Shown here piece by piece: positions 9,071 through 18,587 of a stretch of 64,000 nucleotides of DNA; position 1 is the stretch's first letter, and every line of letters starts with the position of its first letter. Source of the stretch: Microstegium vimineum (Eukaryota > Streptophyta > Magnoliopsida > Poales > Poaceae); NCBI GenBank assembly GCA_022036555.1, contig CM039119.1, positions 26,370,723-26,434,722 on the forward strand. Direction: 5' to 3'. The notes beneath the pieces were generated by a model. The model was given only the letters and a program-made list of their open reading frames with translations, did not search any database and was not told the origin of the DNA. Both the position numbers and the translations under genes were made by a program.

Positions 9071-12000
9071 CTGTAAACCAATAAATAACCATAAAGCTCA
9101 ATAAGATTAACAAAGCTTCCTCTAGGTGAAGTCAATACTCTAGGTCCAAAAAAGAAACAAGACCAAATGAACACTATGAAAGACCCTACTAAATATGACA
9201 GTACTAACACACAGAGTTCAAGGTTCCAACACAGCAAAAGGAACCGCAAGATCAACACACCCCAGATGTTGTCCAAAAGAAATGCCCCAGATCACTCATT
9301 AAGAATCATAACATGACAAAGGAATTGCAGTGATAGCATATAAATGTCATACAAGGATATGAAACCAGGAAAAATATGGAACAAAGTGCATAAGATCCGA
9401 AATACTCCATCCAGTCAGAAGTGATGTTTTAGGTTGCGTGCAGTTAACTAATTCAATCTTTGATTAGAAATTACTTTCCAAGTTGAATTTGGATGCTTGA
9501 AAATTGTGCAAGTACATTTGTCCTGAAAAGTTTCATAGGATATTCTTTTGCTATATATCTATAGACATCATAACAAAAATTAGTAGCCAAAGCTGTCTCA
9601 AAGACCATGTCAATGTCCAAAACATCATTCATTTGTGACAGGAGGGAGTATCAAATAAAAAAGCAAACACAACCAGAGAAAAAAGCATGGTTCGAAAAAA
9701 CCTAATTAAACCTCGTTTACTCTCGATTAACTCGATATCCTAGGCGTGTGACAGACTAAAAAATTCCAGACCAAAAAAACGGCTGAAATTTTGCCTCTTT
9801 AGTATTATTAGGTATAGATATAGATATAGATATAGAATAGAAGCGGACCCCTAGCATTTCGTTTAGGGCCTAGGCGTCTAATAAAACTCTGAACATGTCT
9901 AGGTACTGTGCATATGCGTGGTGCAGTGCTTAAACAACATAGAAACACGAAAATGCGGTAGCCTGGCTAGGTTGATGGGCTATGTGTGAGCGTGCCGGCT
10001 GGAGGGCAGGAAAAAAGCATGCAAAAAAACCAGGGAAAAGGGAAACAAAATGTGTGGGGATCAAAATGGTAAGTTTTTTCACCACTTCTTTGCAAGTTTG
10101 CAAGAATTTGAATCGAATTGCCTTAATGTGTTTAAATTTCTTCTGAGATTGAAGTTGGGCATCTAATCTGAGCCACGTGTGTTGCCAGAAAAAGAAAACA
10201 CAAACATTTAATCTACATTTAATTTTCCTAGGCGCTAGTCAGTAGGTTAGCGCCTAGCGTTTTCTTGAACCTTCAAAAAAGTCAATGATGTAAATCCAAT
10301 CTAATCTGTAAAGGAAAAAAGAGCAAAGAAATGCCACAACTGAATACAAGGGTCATGATCCCAGTTAAATCTGACTCTTAACCTCAAGAGTTCAAAGTTC
10401 AGCGAACGGACCTCTAGCTGAGTTGGTTAGGTGCATCTAGTAGCACTCCTCGGGTTCGACTCCCCATGGGAGCGAACTTCAGGCTGAAACTGGAATAAAA
10501 AAATTCAGTCTATCCCACGACAAAGCATAGGCCTAAGGTCCGGCCGGTTGTGGTCGTTCTCATATAAGCTACGGTGCCGCTATGTGGGTGGCCAGGGGTT
10601 CTGTGGTTTTCTTGACCTGCGTGAGATCTTAGTAAAATGCCCAGGGGCTGTCTTACCCCCCGCAGGTCGAGTTTTTTTAGAGTGCAAAATTCTAGCATAA
10701 GCCAAACTGTAGGATCCTGATAATCACCCAAAGAAACTAAAACCTAACAGACAATATATAGATAATAGCACAATCAATACACATACACAATCAATCCTCT
10801 CATATTAAAAATCACTAGCAAGAGACTGACAGAGCCACCAAAAATATGAAGTAGCAGAATATGGCACCAGGAAGCATATGCCAGCAAAATGATACAACAT
10901 GTCAAATACAAATACTCCCTCTGTTCCTTATAAGACGTTTTGGCTTTCTATATACATTGCTTTTATTATGCATCTAGACAGAGTATATATAAGTGCATAG
11001 CAAAAGCTATTTGAATCTAAAAAAGCCAAAAATGCCTTATCAATTGAAAAAGAGGAAGTAGAATATAAACAATCAATAATAAGACCAACACAAATGTTTA
11101 AATGTCATTTTTATGCCAAACAGTCATGGTGCATTTTCAGGAGCCACCATTGACAATAAGAATCAGTGACGTGTAGAAACAATATAAATACAAAAATGTT
11201 TACTATATCCGAGGGAGCAAATTTTCGATGTCAACTGCAGACAAGGAGAGGAACTTACCACAGCCTTTGTTGCATCTTGCAAAGCTAATGTAATATCCAA
11301 TAATAGAAAGCATACATGAAGAGCAGTTGTCTGTAAGAATAAAAAAAAATGTTGACACAATTTTCGCTTATGACAAAGCTACGGAATCGCTAATAATACC
11401 TCATCCATTGGTTCGATGTTTCGGTATAACGGGTCCAAAACAGATAGTGCAGATTCATAGTCATGAAGATGATATAGGATGACAGCCTGCAAAATCATAG
11501 AGGCCATGATCAAATCAGCGAAATACAACATATTTAGTGCTTATATGGATAAAAGTGCAATTTATTTGATATAGATACTATAGAACAGAAACACTTAATA
11601 ATCAAGTAAGTTACCACTATATAGCAAGACATACCGTGTTGAATGTAATTATGGTTTGTCAAACTCATCCCCATAATTTGTGTTATGTGTAGCAGAAAAA
11701 GGTAGTACAATACCACTCCCTCTTGATCCTGAAGGAGCACTGTTTCCTACCCCATTGACAGAATCAGCTTGTTCTCTAGATGCACATGCAAGCTCTTCGC
11801 TTCTTCTCTGAATAAAAATGTGAAGGAAGAACATTAGAATAAAACTACCAACAAAATTAGTGTACACCAAACACAGTAATATAATACAATTGCTAAATTT
11901 GTCATTTTTTACCAAAGTGCGCAAAACAAAACAAAACATTTCAAATAACAATAACCTCTAGTAAGTTGGCAGCTTTGTCACTCAGGTGTGTATACATGCT

Positions 12001-15000
12001 GGAGGATGTCACAAAAAAAAACACATGATGGAGGTTGAAGAAGAGGATATCAGAGCATGCACGCACACACACACAATGACCACACGAGAATGGTGCTGCT
12101 GAACTGAACTGGCTGCAGCTAGGCATCACCTTCATGTTGAAGCAAAATTATACAGAAGTCAAACAAAGGGTCATACTGTCCACTACTCATCAGTGTTCAA
12201 AAAGGCGTTGTTAGGCGCTCGCATAGGCGCGCCTTTGCACTGGGTGGAGGGGTGCCGCCTCGCCTATGGGGGTACGCGGAGGATAGGCGCTGCCAGAAGG
12301 AGTGGACCGCCAGCGCAGCCAGGAGGCGGCACGCGACGAGCAGAGGCCAGGAGGCGGCATGCGACGAGCAGAGGCCAGGAGGAAGGCGGGCTGCGGGTGC
12401 ATCTGCGAGGGAGGGCGGGTGTCGATGTCCGGCGGGCACAACCAAGAGGAGCAGCGACATCAGAGGAGAGAGGAGGTGCAACCAAGGGGAGCAGCAGCGT
12501 CAAAGGAGGGAGGAGGCACGCGTCACCGGAGAAGGGAGGAGGCGCGTGTCACCGGAGGAGGGAGGAGGTGCACGTCACCGGAGAAGGATTGAGGAGCGGA
12601 AGGCATCAGAGAAGCAGGGAAGCGAGGCAGAGAAAGCAGAGCAAGGACTCTAGTTTGTGTGGTGGGAGGATGGCTGGATGGACAAGGTGGAAGGGGTGGA
12701 TAAGGTGGGCTGGGCTTTCTTTATAGACATTTCTTCCAACTTTAGGTCCACAAATCTCTTCTTTCTTCTTTTATTTAAGGTAATTTAAGGTAATACATAT
12801 GTATGTGTATAAAAATTAAAACGCCTACGCTCGCCTAGGCTCTAGGCCGTGGGTCATCGCCTAGATACCGCCTAGCGCCTTCTTGAACATTGCCACTACT
12901 TGCTACTATGGCCATGATACCTACTACATGTCACAATAGCCATAATCCCCAACTGCTACTATCCCACCTATGACAAAAGAAAGATGAGAGTGCAGCAGCT
13001 TACCCAACATACGAAGACCACATGAAGAAAGTACAGTAAATAATCATGGGTACAGGTGGCAGGAGTATTGGTAGATGTGATAGGATCATTTGATAGAAAA
13101 GTTCACTGAGACAATGGGGCATTGAAAAATAATTGCAAATGATAAATGATAAAATGGTTAAAGGCGAGAGCATTGCACATAGTACAGTACAAAATTTAGA
13201 TCAAAATAGATGGCACAATGGCATGACTAATTATTAATATTGATATGTTTTGTCATACATTATACAATGTTTAAAACTCTATACCAGTGTAATCAGATCC
13301 AACGACTAATCGCGATCGCGTTTAGTCATCCTTCATAAACTGGACTCAATAAGGCCCTAGATCCCATCAGACTGACTAAAAAACTGGTCGTCTGACTAAT
13401 CACGATATGTCACCTGATAAGTAGTCTGGACGACTAGTTGGGCCAGCCCAACGAGTTGTTTTTGCAAGGAATTGGCCCACTTTAGCTGGCCTTTAGGTTT
13501 TGGTATATATACCATATATGTAATAGAAAGGAGGCAAGAGGAGCAGCCGCCTGTGCTTTATGAGAACGCGCCCGTTCCCTTTTCCCCGCCTCCGCTTGCT
13601 ACTCCCACAGTCGCTCACACGCCTCTCCTCCAGCCTCCACCCTCCGCAAGCTCCCCGCCTCTCCTCCACCAGGAGGTCCTTCTCTCCCTTGCCAGTCCTT
13701 CCTGCCTCTTCCCAACCATCCCCACCAGCGCCTGTAGCCTGGACCTGGAGTCAAGCAGCAGTGCAACAGCAAGCCAGCGACTGTCCCCTTGAAGCTGCAG
13801 CATTTCATGGTGAACAAGGAAGGGATGGGGGTGGTGGAAAGCAGTTCATGGTGAAGCTGAAGGTGCTGCTGCTGCTGAATCAAGTTCTGGGACAAAGGCA
13901 TAGGCGGCGGCGGCGGCTGCTGTGCTTGGCTACTAAGAATTTGAAACTTCAAAAAAAAACTGAAGACAGCTAAAAAATCGTTCAAATATTTGGTAGCTAA
14001 AAAATCACTTTGGTGTTTGAAAGAAGTCCAATATAACTGCTACCTGTACATATCTTATTGCAACACACCGTAATTTGACCGCAGCAAGCTGCTGTCAAGG
14101 TCATAGCAGCTACAATACAGCAGTAGATTACGCTAGACAACATAAAGAAACAAAGCCAACTGTAGCTTCAGAATCACGACAATAGGACATGCTAAAAGAA
14201 ATTAAGTGTCCATTTGACAAACAGAAGCACCTTCAGTGTTGCTAAAGAAAACATTAAAGCATGTAGGACAAACTGCTAAGAATACGTTTGTTTGGTGAAG
14301 CAAAAAATAGAATATCCTTGAATATAACTCACTTATTACACCGAAACAACAGTGAATATGTTCATAGGATTACATTGCTTCACATACAGTTCTAACAATA
14401 TGCACAATTACGCCAAAAATGATCTTATTGCTTAGGCTGTTAGGCATATAACTTATGAACAATTGCTTATATGTCTTAATACCTAAATATTTTCATAATT
14501 TGAACTTTTAAGCGCCTTCACATAATGTCCTCAGTTTCACACAAATCACCAGGAAAGAAAATAAGATAAATAACTATCACAATTGTCAACGTGTGGGTGT
14601 ATCCTTTGTCCAACGAGCACAATTGTTTTGTCTATACACATGCACATCATGAACTTTTGAGTATTGCAAAAAAAAAAGTCTATTTTGTGCAATCCTATCT
14701 ACACTAAGGAAACATACAGATATGCAGAACATAATACAAGAATAAACAACAGAATCCACTATCTATACATGAAAGCATTTTGTAACTAGCCACACACAAA
14801 TAGAGAATCCAGGCATTTACTCATAAAAGCAAGCCATTTCTGTTACATTACTGCAAATCAACATGATAAAAAAATGATAGAACAATGAGCATTGCAGATT
14901 TACTAACCTTAACATCACCAAGAATGCACAATGAGCATTGCAGATTCACTAACCTTAACATCACCAAGAATGCACAATGAGCATTGCAGATTCACTAACC

Positions 15001-16150
15001 TTAACATCACCAAGAATTTCAAGCAGCCTGTTTGAATCAGGACAACTATCCAAGAAGGATTCGGTGATGACCATATTATGGTGGACCTGAATTTCAAAAT
15101 TGTGACATCAGATGCAAGGAAAACAAATCTGATAGAAGAACCATTTCTTCCCAAAGCAAAAGAAGAACCCTGTTGATTTAATCTAACAATTGTCCTATAC
15201 AAAGACAATGGAAAACCATACCTTCCACCATTCTAAAGCAACTATTTACCTTGCTGTTCAGATAGGTTATTTTTTGAATTTATGGCATATAAGGCAGCCA
15301 AATTAAACAGCTTCAAAGAACAAGTGACCTCACCGGTCACCAATGAGTCATGACATAACGGAGAGTAAAACATGGGCCCAAAGGCACGATAACTGGCATT
15401 GGCACGCACCGAGGCACAATTTGATGAGAAAACAGAACTGTACAGACTAACATGGGTGTTGAGTCAAACCGGTGGCAAAAGTGGGTGGTGGCATACAGGA
15501 CAGCTCTAAAAACAGCTGCATGAGAACCAGACACAAGGTGCAGGTGAATCCATACGACCACATACATAAGCAAATTTTACCCCCCTCACCTAACAAACAC
15601 CATCAAGCTCACAACCACTCAGTTGGAACTCAAACAGCACACTAGGCCCATTTCCAGAAATTTCCCACACAATCCCACGAGGAACAGTCATCAGTCAGAG
15701 AGCAACTGAAACGTGCCCAACACATAGATTTGATATTCCCTTTCCCACACAATCCCACGAGGAACAAACATCAGACAGTGAGCAATCAAAACGTGCCCAA
15801 CACATAGATTTACTATTCCCAAAGAAACATAGATTTGCTATACTCCAAGCTAGATTCCCAAACCGCACCGCGCGATTGTAACTCTTAATTACGTAACTCT
15901 TACTACGAGAAGAACTAGATACAAAGAGTAGTTACAATAATACAGAGAGTAGTTACAATAGCACCTTGGGATCGCCCTCTTTCTTGTCCAGCAACTTCGT
16001 GAGCAACACCGCACAGTCGGCATAGCGGCGGCCCTGGAACGCTAAAGCGGCTTCCTTCGCCATGGCCGCCGTCGCAGAGAGCATCGCGTCCTCCTCCGCC
16101 GCGGGCGGGAGCAGCGGCAGCGGCGCCTCCTTCGCCGCCGGGGGTTCCAT
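7205..16150 (-). CDS. CNOT10: CNOT10/NOT10, CCR4-NOT complex subunit 10 (six coding exons, one frame break)
   Basis: Spliced from minus-strand exons 16150-15965, 15086-15000, 11807-11635, 11486-11400, 11330-11259 and 9070-7205. The product would be about 823 residues, close to plant NOT10 proteins, if exon 3 had one more base. Recognised landmarks in order: MAKEAALAF and KKEGDPK (exon 1), SEELACASREQ (exon 3), LHDYESALSVLDPLY (exon 4), HVCFLLLDITLAL (exon 5), and in exon 6 TPR-like helices such as YNNLGCILHQQRSYHTS near residues 382-398 and a C-terminal YIDLGMTAVMQGD helix pair. NOT10 is a cytoplasmic TPR scaffold. In characterised CCR4-NOT complexes it pairs with NOT11 and binds the NOT1 N-terminus, in mRNA deadenylation. 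All splice sites are GT-AG. Exon 3 is 173 nt, which shifts the frame. The start at 16150 is chosen because the peptide from MEPP fits the family; an in-frame ATG also lies upstream at 16201. Confidence 0.88.
9403..9650. mobile_element. Stowaway-type MITE in CNOT10 intron 5
   Basis: TA duplicates at 9403-9404 and 9649-9650 flank inverted ends of the CTCC(A/C)TCC...GACAGGAGGGAG type. The inner parts AGTGATGTTTTAGG and AAAACATCATTC are also inverted. This is the standard Tc1/mariner-derived Stowaway pattern of grasses, about 245 bp, with no ORF. Confidence 0.7.
9686..10274. mobile_element. hAT-like non-autonomous element, copy 1, in CNOT10 intron 5
   Basis: The left end CATGGTTCGAAAAAACC and the right end (reverse complement GAAGGTTCAAGAAAACGC) are imperfect inverted repeats. 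AAAAAAG precedes the left end and follows the right end, a possible target duplication. The subterminal CTAGGCG / GCGCCTAG motifs match those of the better preserved element at 12188-12892. The interior has a TAGATA microsatellite near 9814 and no coding capacity. Confidence 0.45.
10401..10678 (+). mobile_element. tRNA-derived SINE with 14-bp target duplications, in CNOT10 intron 5
   Basis: The head carries RNA polymerase III promoter boxes: box A TAGCTGAGTTGG (10415-10426) and box B GGTTCGACTCC (10453-10463). The body of about 200 bp ends in T7 (10672-10678), the T-tail form seen in several grass SINEs. Flanking repeats AGAGTTCAAAGTTC (10387-10400) and AGAGTGCAAAATTC (10679-10692) match at 12 of 14 positions, as expected for LINE-mediated insertion. 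It is inserted opposite to the gene. There is no cloverleaf beyond the two boxes, so it is not a tRNA gene. Confidence 0.8.
10913..11060. mobile_element. Short Stowaway-type MITE in CNOT10 intron 5
   Basis: TA (10913-10914) followed by CTCCCTCTGTTCCTTAT, and a right end ...GAAAAAGAGGAAG followed by TA (11059-11060). Inner inverted segments TTTTGGCTTT and AAGCCAAAAA support a foldback of about 145 bp. It lies about 200 bp downstream of the exon 5 donor. Confidence 0.6.
11259..11330 (-). CDS. CNOT10: CNOT10 coding exon 5
   Basis: 24 codons encoding TTALHVCFLLLDITLALQDA and TKAV. Acceptor CTTACAG before 11330, donor GTG|GTAAGT at 11258. Phase 0 at both ends, which joins cleanly to exon 6 (DIIQYLERSFG). 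Confidence 0.9.
11400..11486 (-). CDS. CNOT10: CNOT10 coding exon 4
   Basis: 29 codons encoding AVILYHLHDYESALSVLDP through NIEPMDE, a textbook TPR helix pair of NOT10. Acceptor TTTTGCAG before 11486, donor GAG|GTATTA at 11399. Both boundaries fall between codons. Confidence 0.9.
11635..11807 (-). pseudogene. CNOT10: CNOT10 coding exon 3, 173 nt, frame broken
   Basis: Acceptor TTATTCAG before 11807; donor ACG|GTATGTC at 11634. The frame that joins exon 2 reads RRSEELACASREQADSV and reaches DEFDKP, then hits TAA about 20 bases before the donor. The next frame reads IITFNT up to the donor and joins exon 4 as FNT|AVILYHL, which is the family text. One base is therefore missing (or two added) between the FDKP codons and the ITFNT codons, around 11650-11660. 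The break could be a real mutation, an allele, or a sequencing error. No alternative donor that restores the frame was seen. Confidence 0.82.
12188..12892. mobile_element. hAT-like non-autonomous element with GC-rich repeat payload, copy 2
   Basis: Target duplication CCACTACT occurs at 12180-12187 and 12893-12900 (8 bp, the hAT length). The left end has CAGTGTTCAAAAAGGCG three bases inside the duplication; the right end in reverse reads CAATGTTCAAGAAGGCG. Subterminal CTAGGCG motifs recur at both ends. The interior (12240-12720) is very GC-rich and built of short repeats, with ORFs on both strands that are low-complexity artefacts. No transposase is encoded. Confidence 0.7.
12302..12600 (+). 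repeat. GC-rich short tandem repeats inside the hAT-like element
   Basis: Two adjacent copies of a 27-bp unit containing GCGACGAGCAGAGGCCAGGA (about 12326-12380) are followed by several variants of CGTCACCGGAGAAGGGAGGA at about 24-bp spacing (12508-12590). The repeats explain the overlapping ORFs on both strands, which have no recognisable protein text. Confidence 0.6.
13285..13975 (+). mobile_element. Possible transposon 5' remnant in intron 2
   Basis: CAGTGTAATCAG at 13285 followed by ACTAATCGCGAT and repeated GACTA / TAGTC motifs resembles subterminal regions of hAT transposons. It leads into a TATATATACC box (13503) and a CT/CCG-rich block (13560-13920) like a transcript leader. No matching right terminus or target duplication was found and no transposase fragment is readable. 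It could equally be a captured gene 5' end. Confidence 0.3.
14882..15017 (-). repeat. 46-bp tandem triplication covering the exon 2 splice donor
   Basis: The units start at equivalent points 14909, 14955 and 15001 (period 46) and are nearly identical (one C/T difference seen). In gene orientation each unit contains ATTCTTGGTGATGTTAAG|GTTAGT, the last six codons of exon 2 plus its donor. Donors are thus available at 14999, 14953 and 14907. Use of either of the two extra donors adds 46 or 92 nt, and the added sequence meets TGA in the exon 2 frame within 12 codons. Confidence 0.9.
15000..15086 (-). CDS. CNOT10: CNOT10 coding exon 2
   Basis: 29 codons, acceptor ATTTCAG before 15086, encoding VHHNMVITESFLD through LLEILGDVK. 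This aligns in order with the VLHN...LLD.L..VK segment of plant NOT10. The donor is AAG|GTTAGT at 14999. The last 18 coding bases and the donor belong to a 46-bp unit repeated three times (see 14882-15017). Confidence 0.85.
15661..15820. repeat. 80-bp tandem duplication in CNOT10 intron 1
   Basis: TTTCCCACACAATCCCACGA starts at 15661 and again at 15741, and the following 60 bases match with scattered differences up to ATAGATTT. No coding or splice function is evident. The remainder of intron 1 (15087-15964) holds nothing recognisable. Confidence 0.8.
15965..16150 (-). CDS. CNOT10: CNOT10 coding exon 1
   Basis: 62 codons from ATG at 16150-16148. The text runs from an Ala/Pro-rich N-terminus into a TPR-like helix (AKEAALAFQGRRYADC) and ends GDPK. 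The donor is AAG|GTGC at 15964, ending exactly on a codon boundary. Unspliced reading would add V-L-L and stop, so splicing here is needed. The alternative upstream ATG (16201) would add 17 residues with no family likeness. Confidence 0.85.
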
Positions 16151-16452
16151 CCGCTGGATCTCGCCTGGATGGAGCGGTTGAATCGCAGGTGCAGAGCGCA
16201 ACGAGAGCGTCCGGATACCGCGCTGCCGCAGGGAATAGGACTGGCAGAGATAGGCACGCCGGCGGGATAGGAGACAGGCTAGGGTTTGGAGGAAGCGACG
16301 ACGAGCGAGCGGAGGGAGATGGGCGAGGCGACGGATGGACAGAGGGGTTGCTGCTTTCCTTTCCTGATTTCACGTTGTATTACGAATTTGCCATTGCTTC
16401 CTCTCTTTAGGGTTTTCATTTGTCATTTTCGCTCCATCGTATTAACTAATAT
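16151..16452 (-). promoter_or_regulatory. CNOT10 5' UTR/promoter region with two telo-box motifs
   Basis: On the minus strand AAACCCTAAA is present at 16415-16406 and AAACCCTA at 16287-16280. These telo-box (AAACCCTA) motifs are common near the transcription start of plant housekeeping genes and often sit in the 5' UTR. No clear TATA box is seen. Transcription start is not determinable. Purine-poor GC-rich sequence surrounds the start codon. Confidence 0.5.
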
Positions 16453-16720
16453 TACCACTCCTCCGTCATTAAAAGACTAGTAGATTTCTAAAGTGTACTA
16501 AGTCAAATTTTTACAAAAATTATCAAATTTCTAGGAAAAAAATATTAAAAATTATGATATTAAACTAGTATCATTAGATTTATTATAAAACATATTTTCA
16601 CAAGATGCTCAATTCAAATTATAGATGTTGTTACATTTTTCTATAAAGTTAGTCAAAGATAAAAAAAAGTTTGACTGGCACGGATTCTATGAATTGATTC
16701 TTTCAGAGACAGAAAGAGTA
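16453..16720. mobile_element. Diverged Stowaway-like MITE upstream of CNOT10
   Basis: TA-CCACTCCTCCGTC at the left and GACAGAAAGAG-TA at the right form imperfect Stowaway-type ends with TA duplicates (16453-16454, 16719-16720). The interior is AT-rich. The identification is weaker than for the intronic copies because the ends have diverged. Confidence 0.4.
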
Positions 16721-16741
16721 TATTATAGAAACTAGCAAATA

Positions 16742-16770
16742 CTAGTATAATGTCCGTGCTAACACTACGG
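16742..16770 (-). other. Helitron 3' terminus: hairpin plus CTAG
   Basis: In element orientation: CCGTAGTGTTAGCACGG, then ACATTATA, then CTAG, with host T next. The stem CCGT/ACGG lies about 8 bases before CTAG, within the usual distance. The second terminus at 38982 has the same layout (CCCGTAGCAACGCACGGG). Confidence 0.75.
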
Positions 16771-16774
16771 CAAC

Positions 16775-16904
16775 ATTCGGATATTTGTAAATTAGAGCTA
16801 AAATATATACAACCAAAAGATGGTTACCTTGCATAAAAGATTCGGATATTTGTAAATTAGAGCTAAAATATATACAACCAAAAAATGGTTACCCTTCATA
16901 AAAG
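16775..16904. repeat. 65-bp tandem duplication near the Helitron 3' end
   Basis: ATTCGGATATTTGTAAATTA begins at 16775 and again at 16840; the two copies of about 65 bp differ at a few positions. It lies just inside the 3' hairpin. Confidence 0.8.
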
Positions 16905-18393
16905 ATTTGTCATTACAGCTCAACGCATCACAATGCAAACCAGTCATATGATTTGGAAAATCCTTTTTAGTGACATTGATTTAAATATCGTAAAAAACAA
17001 AAAGAATGTTATGCCTCCCCACATAATGTATTTCACAAACACATACTCTCTCAAATTACATTCTGATATTTTCCTTTTTGAACAATTATATTACAACTCC
17101 ACTAAATGCCATACAACCAAATATATAATTAGAATCATGGTCATGGTATATAAAATACAATGGAATAATTATATAAAAGAAAATACTTAAAGGTCATATG
17201 TTAAGATAAATGTTGCACAAGGTTAAATGTTGAACCATGAACCCATCAGCACCCCGGCCACCAAATCCCACTCAAACTCCTGCAACCGCCCACCGCCGCC
17301 GCCACCCAATGGATTCTTCCACTCCCGCCTGCGCAGTTGCCGCCCAATGAACTCCTTCACTCCCACCCGTGCCACCGTCAGGTGTCGGCCTGTGGGCCAG
17401 GTCAACGCGGGCAGCTAGCCTGATATGAAGTTGTAGTTAACAAAATATACAATTCATCTGAAACATCTAGGCAACTATTCCAAACATTTGTTTATGCATA
17501 ACAAGCATTCAAATTTATCCATAGTATAGTTAGGTGCTAACGGTTCAACCCACGATAAAGAACACAACCTTTTTGCCATAGTGAGAAAGGAAAGGAAATC
17601 TCAATTCCGGCAATGGCAGTGGGGGGACTACATGATAACTTTAACAAAAAAAAATAAAATAAAAATGTACCTGCTCTAGCACTTGCCAAGAACAACGTCA
17701 TAGAACCTGTACAATATAGTGAAAGCAATGTAGCATCCCATTTGGTTGTCCTTCAGGTTGAAGATACCTTCAGATTGAAGTGATGAATCCTTTTAGATTA
17801 ATAACTACTATATTAGGAAGTTGTTAGCAAGCACCATAGTTAAAAAAGCAAATTAGAAGCTGTGAAAGCCCAAAGTTGAGTTATATAAGACTTACACAAT
17901 ATCCAAAGTTTTCAAACATGTATGTGATGCGCACTAACTAAAAAGTTGGAATACAGTAAATCAATAAATGATATCATCACAACAGTTTTACTCTGATTGA
18001 GTTCAAGCACTAGAATTTGCTTGGTCTATAGAGAAGAGAGAAAACCTCTTGTCCCTTGTCTTTTTTTTATCGGGGTAAAATGGTCATTGTACCCCCAAAG
18101 TTAACACCGTTAGGCCTCCAAACTGACGGAAGGCCAGATTCCTAAGGAATTTTTGTTTTGGGGCCAGATTTCCCAAATTCGAAACAAAAAGGTTCTGATT
18201 CCTAAACAGTTTTGTTTTCAGGATCTAATTCCTAATTCTCCCATATAGCAAACCCATCAGTTTGATGGCGGAAGCCACGACATTATCTTGTGTATGGAAG
18301 TGGCACTGTAATGCAGTAGTTAGGCATATGTGATTCATGCTAAAAGGTGATAGTTTTTTTTAAAACAAAACATGAACGAGCAGCCAGACTTAC

Positions 18394-18426
18394 TGTGTTG
18401 GCTGACTTCTGGTATTCTGCAAGATT
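18394..18426 (-). pseudogene. Captured kinesin motor-domain exon (b)
   Basis: 11 codons (NLAEYQKSANT) between an acceptor GTTTCAG and a donor ACA|GTAAGT. It joins exon (a) in phase as ...IACL|NLAEYQKSANT, matching the CLNPxEYQxSxxT text that follows the motor core in kinesin-10-like proteins. The intact intron between (a) and (b) shows that genomic DNA, not cDNA, was captured. Confidence 0.7.
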
Positions 18427-18503
18427 CTGAAACAACAAAAAAACAATTAGCCAAGTTCTACAATATGAGACATCCATAATAAAAAAAGATTGAGAAAAAT
18501 CAC

Positions 18504-18587
18504 CAGGCAAGCTATCATCAGAGCACGGCTACTGCCTCCTAGAGATTCTCGAAGTATGTGGGTCAGTTTACTCTCTCTATAGGGAAT
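18504..18587 (-). pseudogene. Captured kinesin motor-domain exon (a)
   Basis: 28 codons read IPYRESKLTHILRESLGG, then SSRALMIACL, ending at a GT donor (CTG|GTGATT at 18503). This is the conserved end of a kinesin motor domain (YRDSKLTRLLQDSLGG class), as in members related to the kinesin-10 group. A TGA lies directly before the Ile codon in this frame, and no upstream motor exons (P-loop, switch regions) are readable, so it is a gene fragment. It lies inside the Helitron in element orientation. Confidence 0.8.

Larger units (their letters stand above)
11808..14999 (-). other. CNOT10 intron 2 (3.2 kb), with insertions
   Basis: Besides the hAT-like element (12188-12892), the candidate remnant at 13285-13975 and the splice-donor repeat (from 14882), the remaining sequence (11808-12179, 12901-13284, 13976-14881) is AT-rich intron sequence in which I recognise nothing. 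Confidence 0.7.

Noticed and set aside
10401..10475. A tRNA gene, because of box A and box B
   Set aside because: No acceptor-stem pairing or complete cloverleaf can be drawn. The unit has a 200-bp body, a T tail and target duplications, so it is a SINE.
12193..12726. 177-codon ORF on the plus strand, with overlapping ORFs on the other strand
   Set aside because: All are Arg/Gly/Glu-rich translations of short GC-rich repeats inside a hAT-like element, open in several frames at once.
14882..15017. CRISPR-like repeat array
   Set aside because: The 46-bp units are contiguous without spacers, and the genome is eukaryotic; they are a tandem duplication over a splice donor.
15915..16373. 152-codon minus-strand ORF over CNOT10 exon 1
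   Set aside because: It is in a different frame from the NOT10 text and reads Pro/Ser/Arg-rich; a shadow of the GC-rich first exon and 5' UTR.
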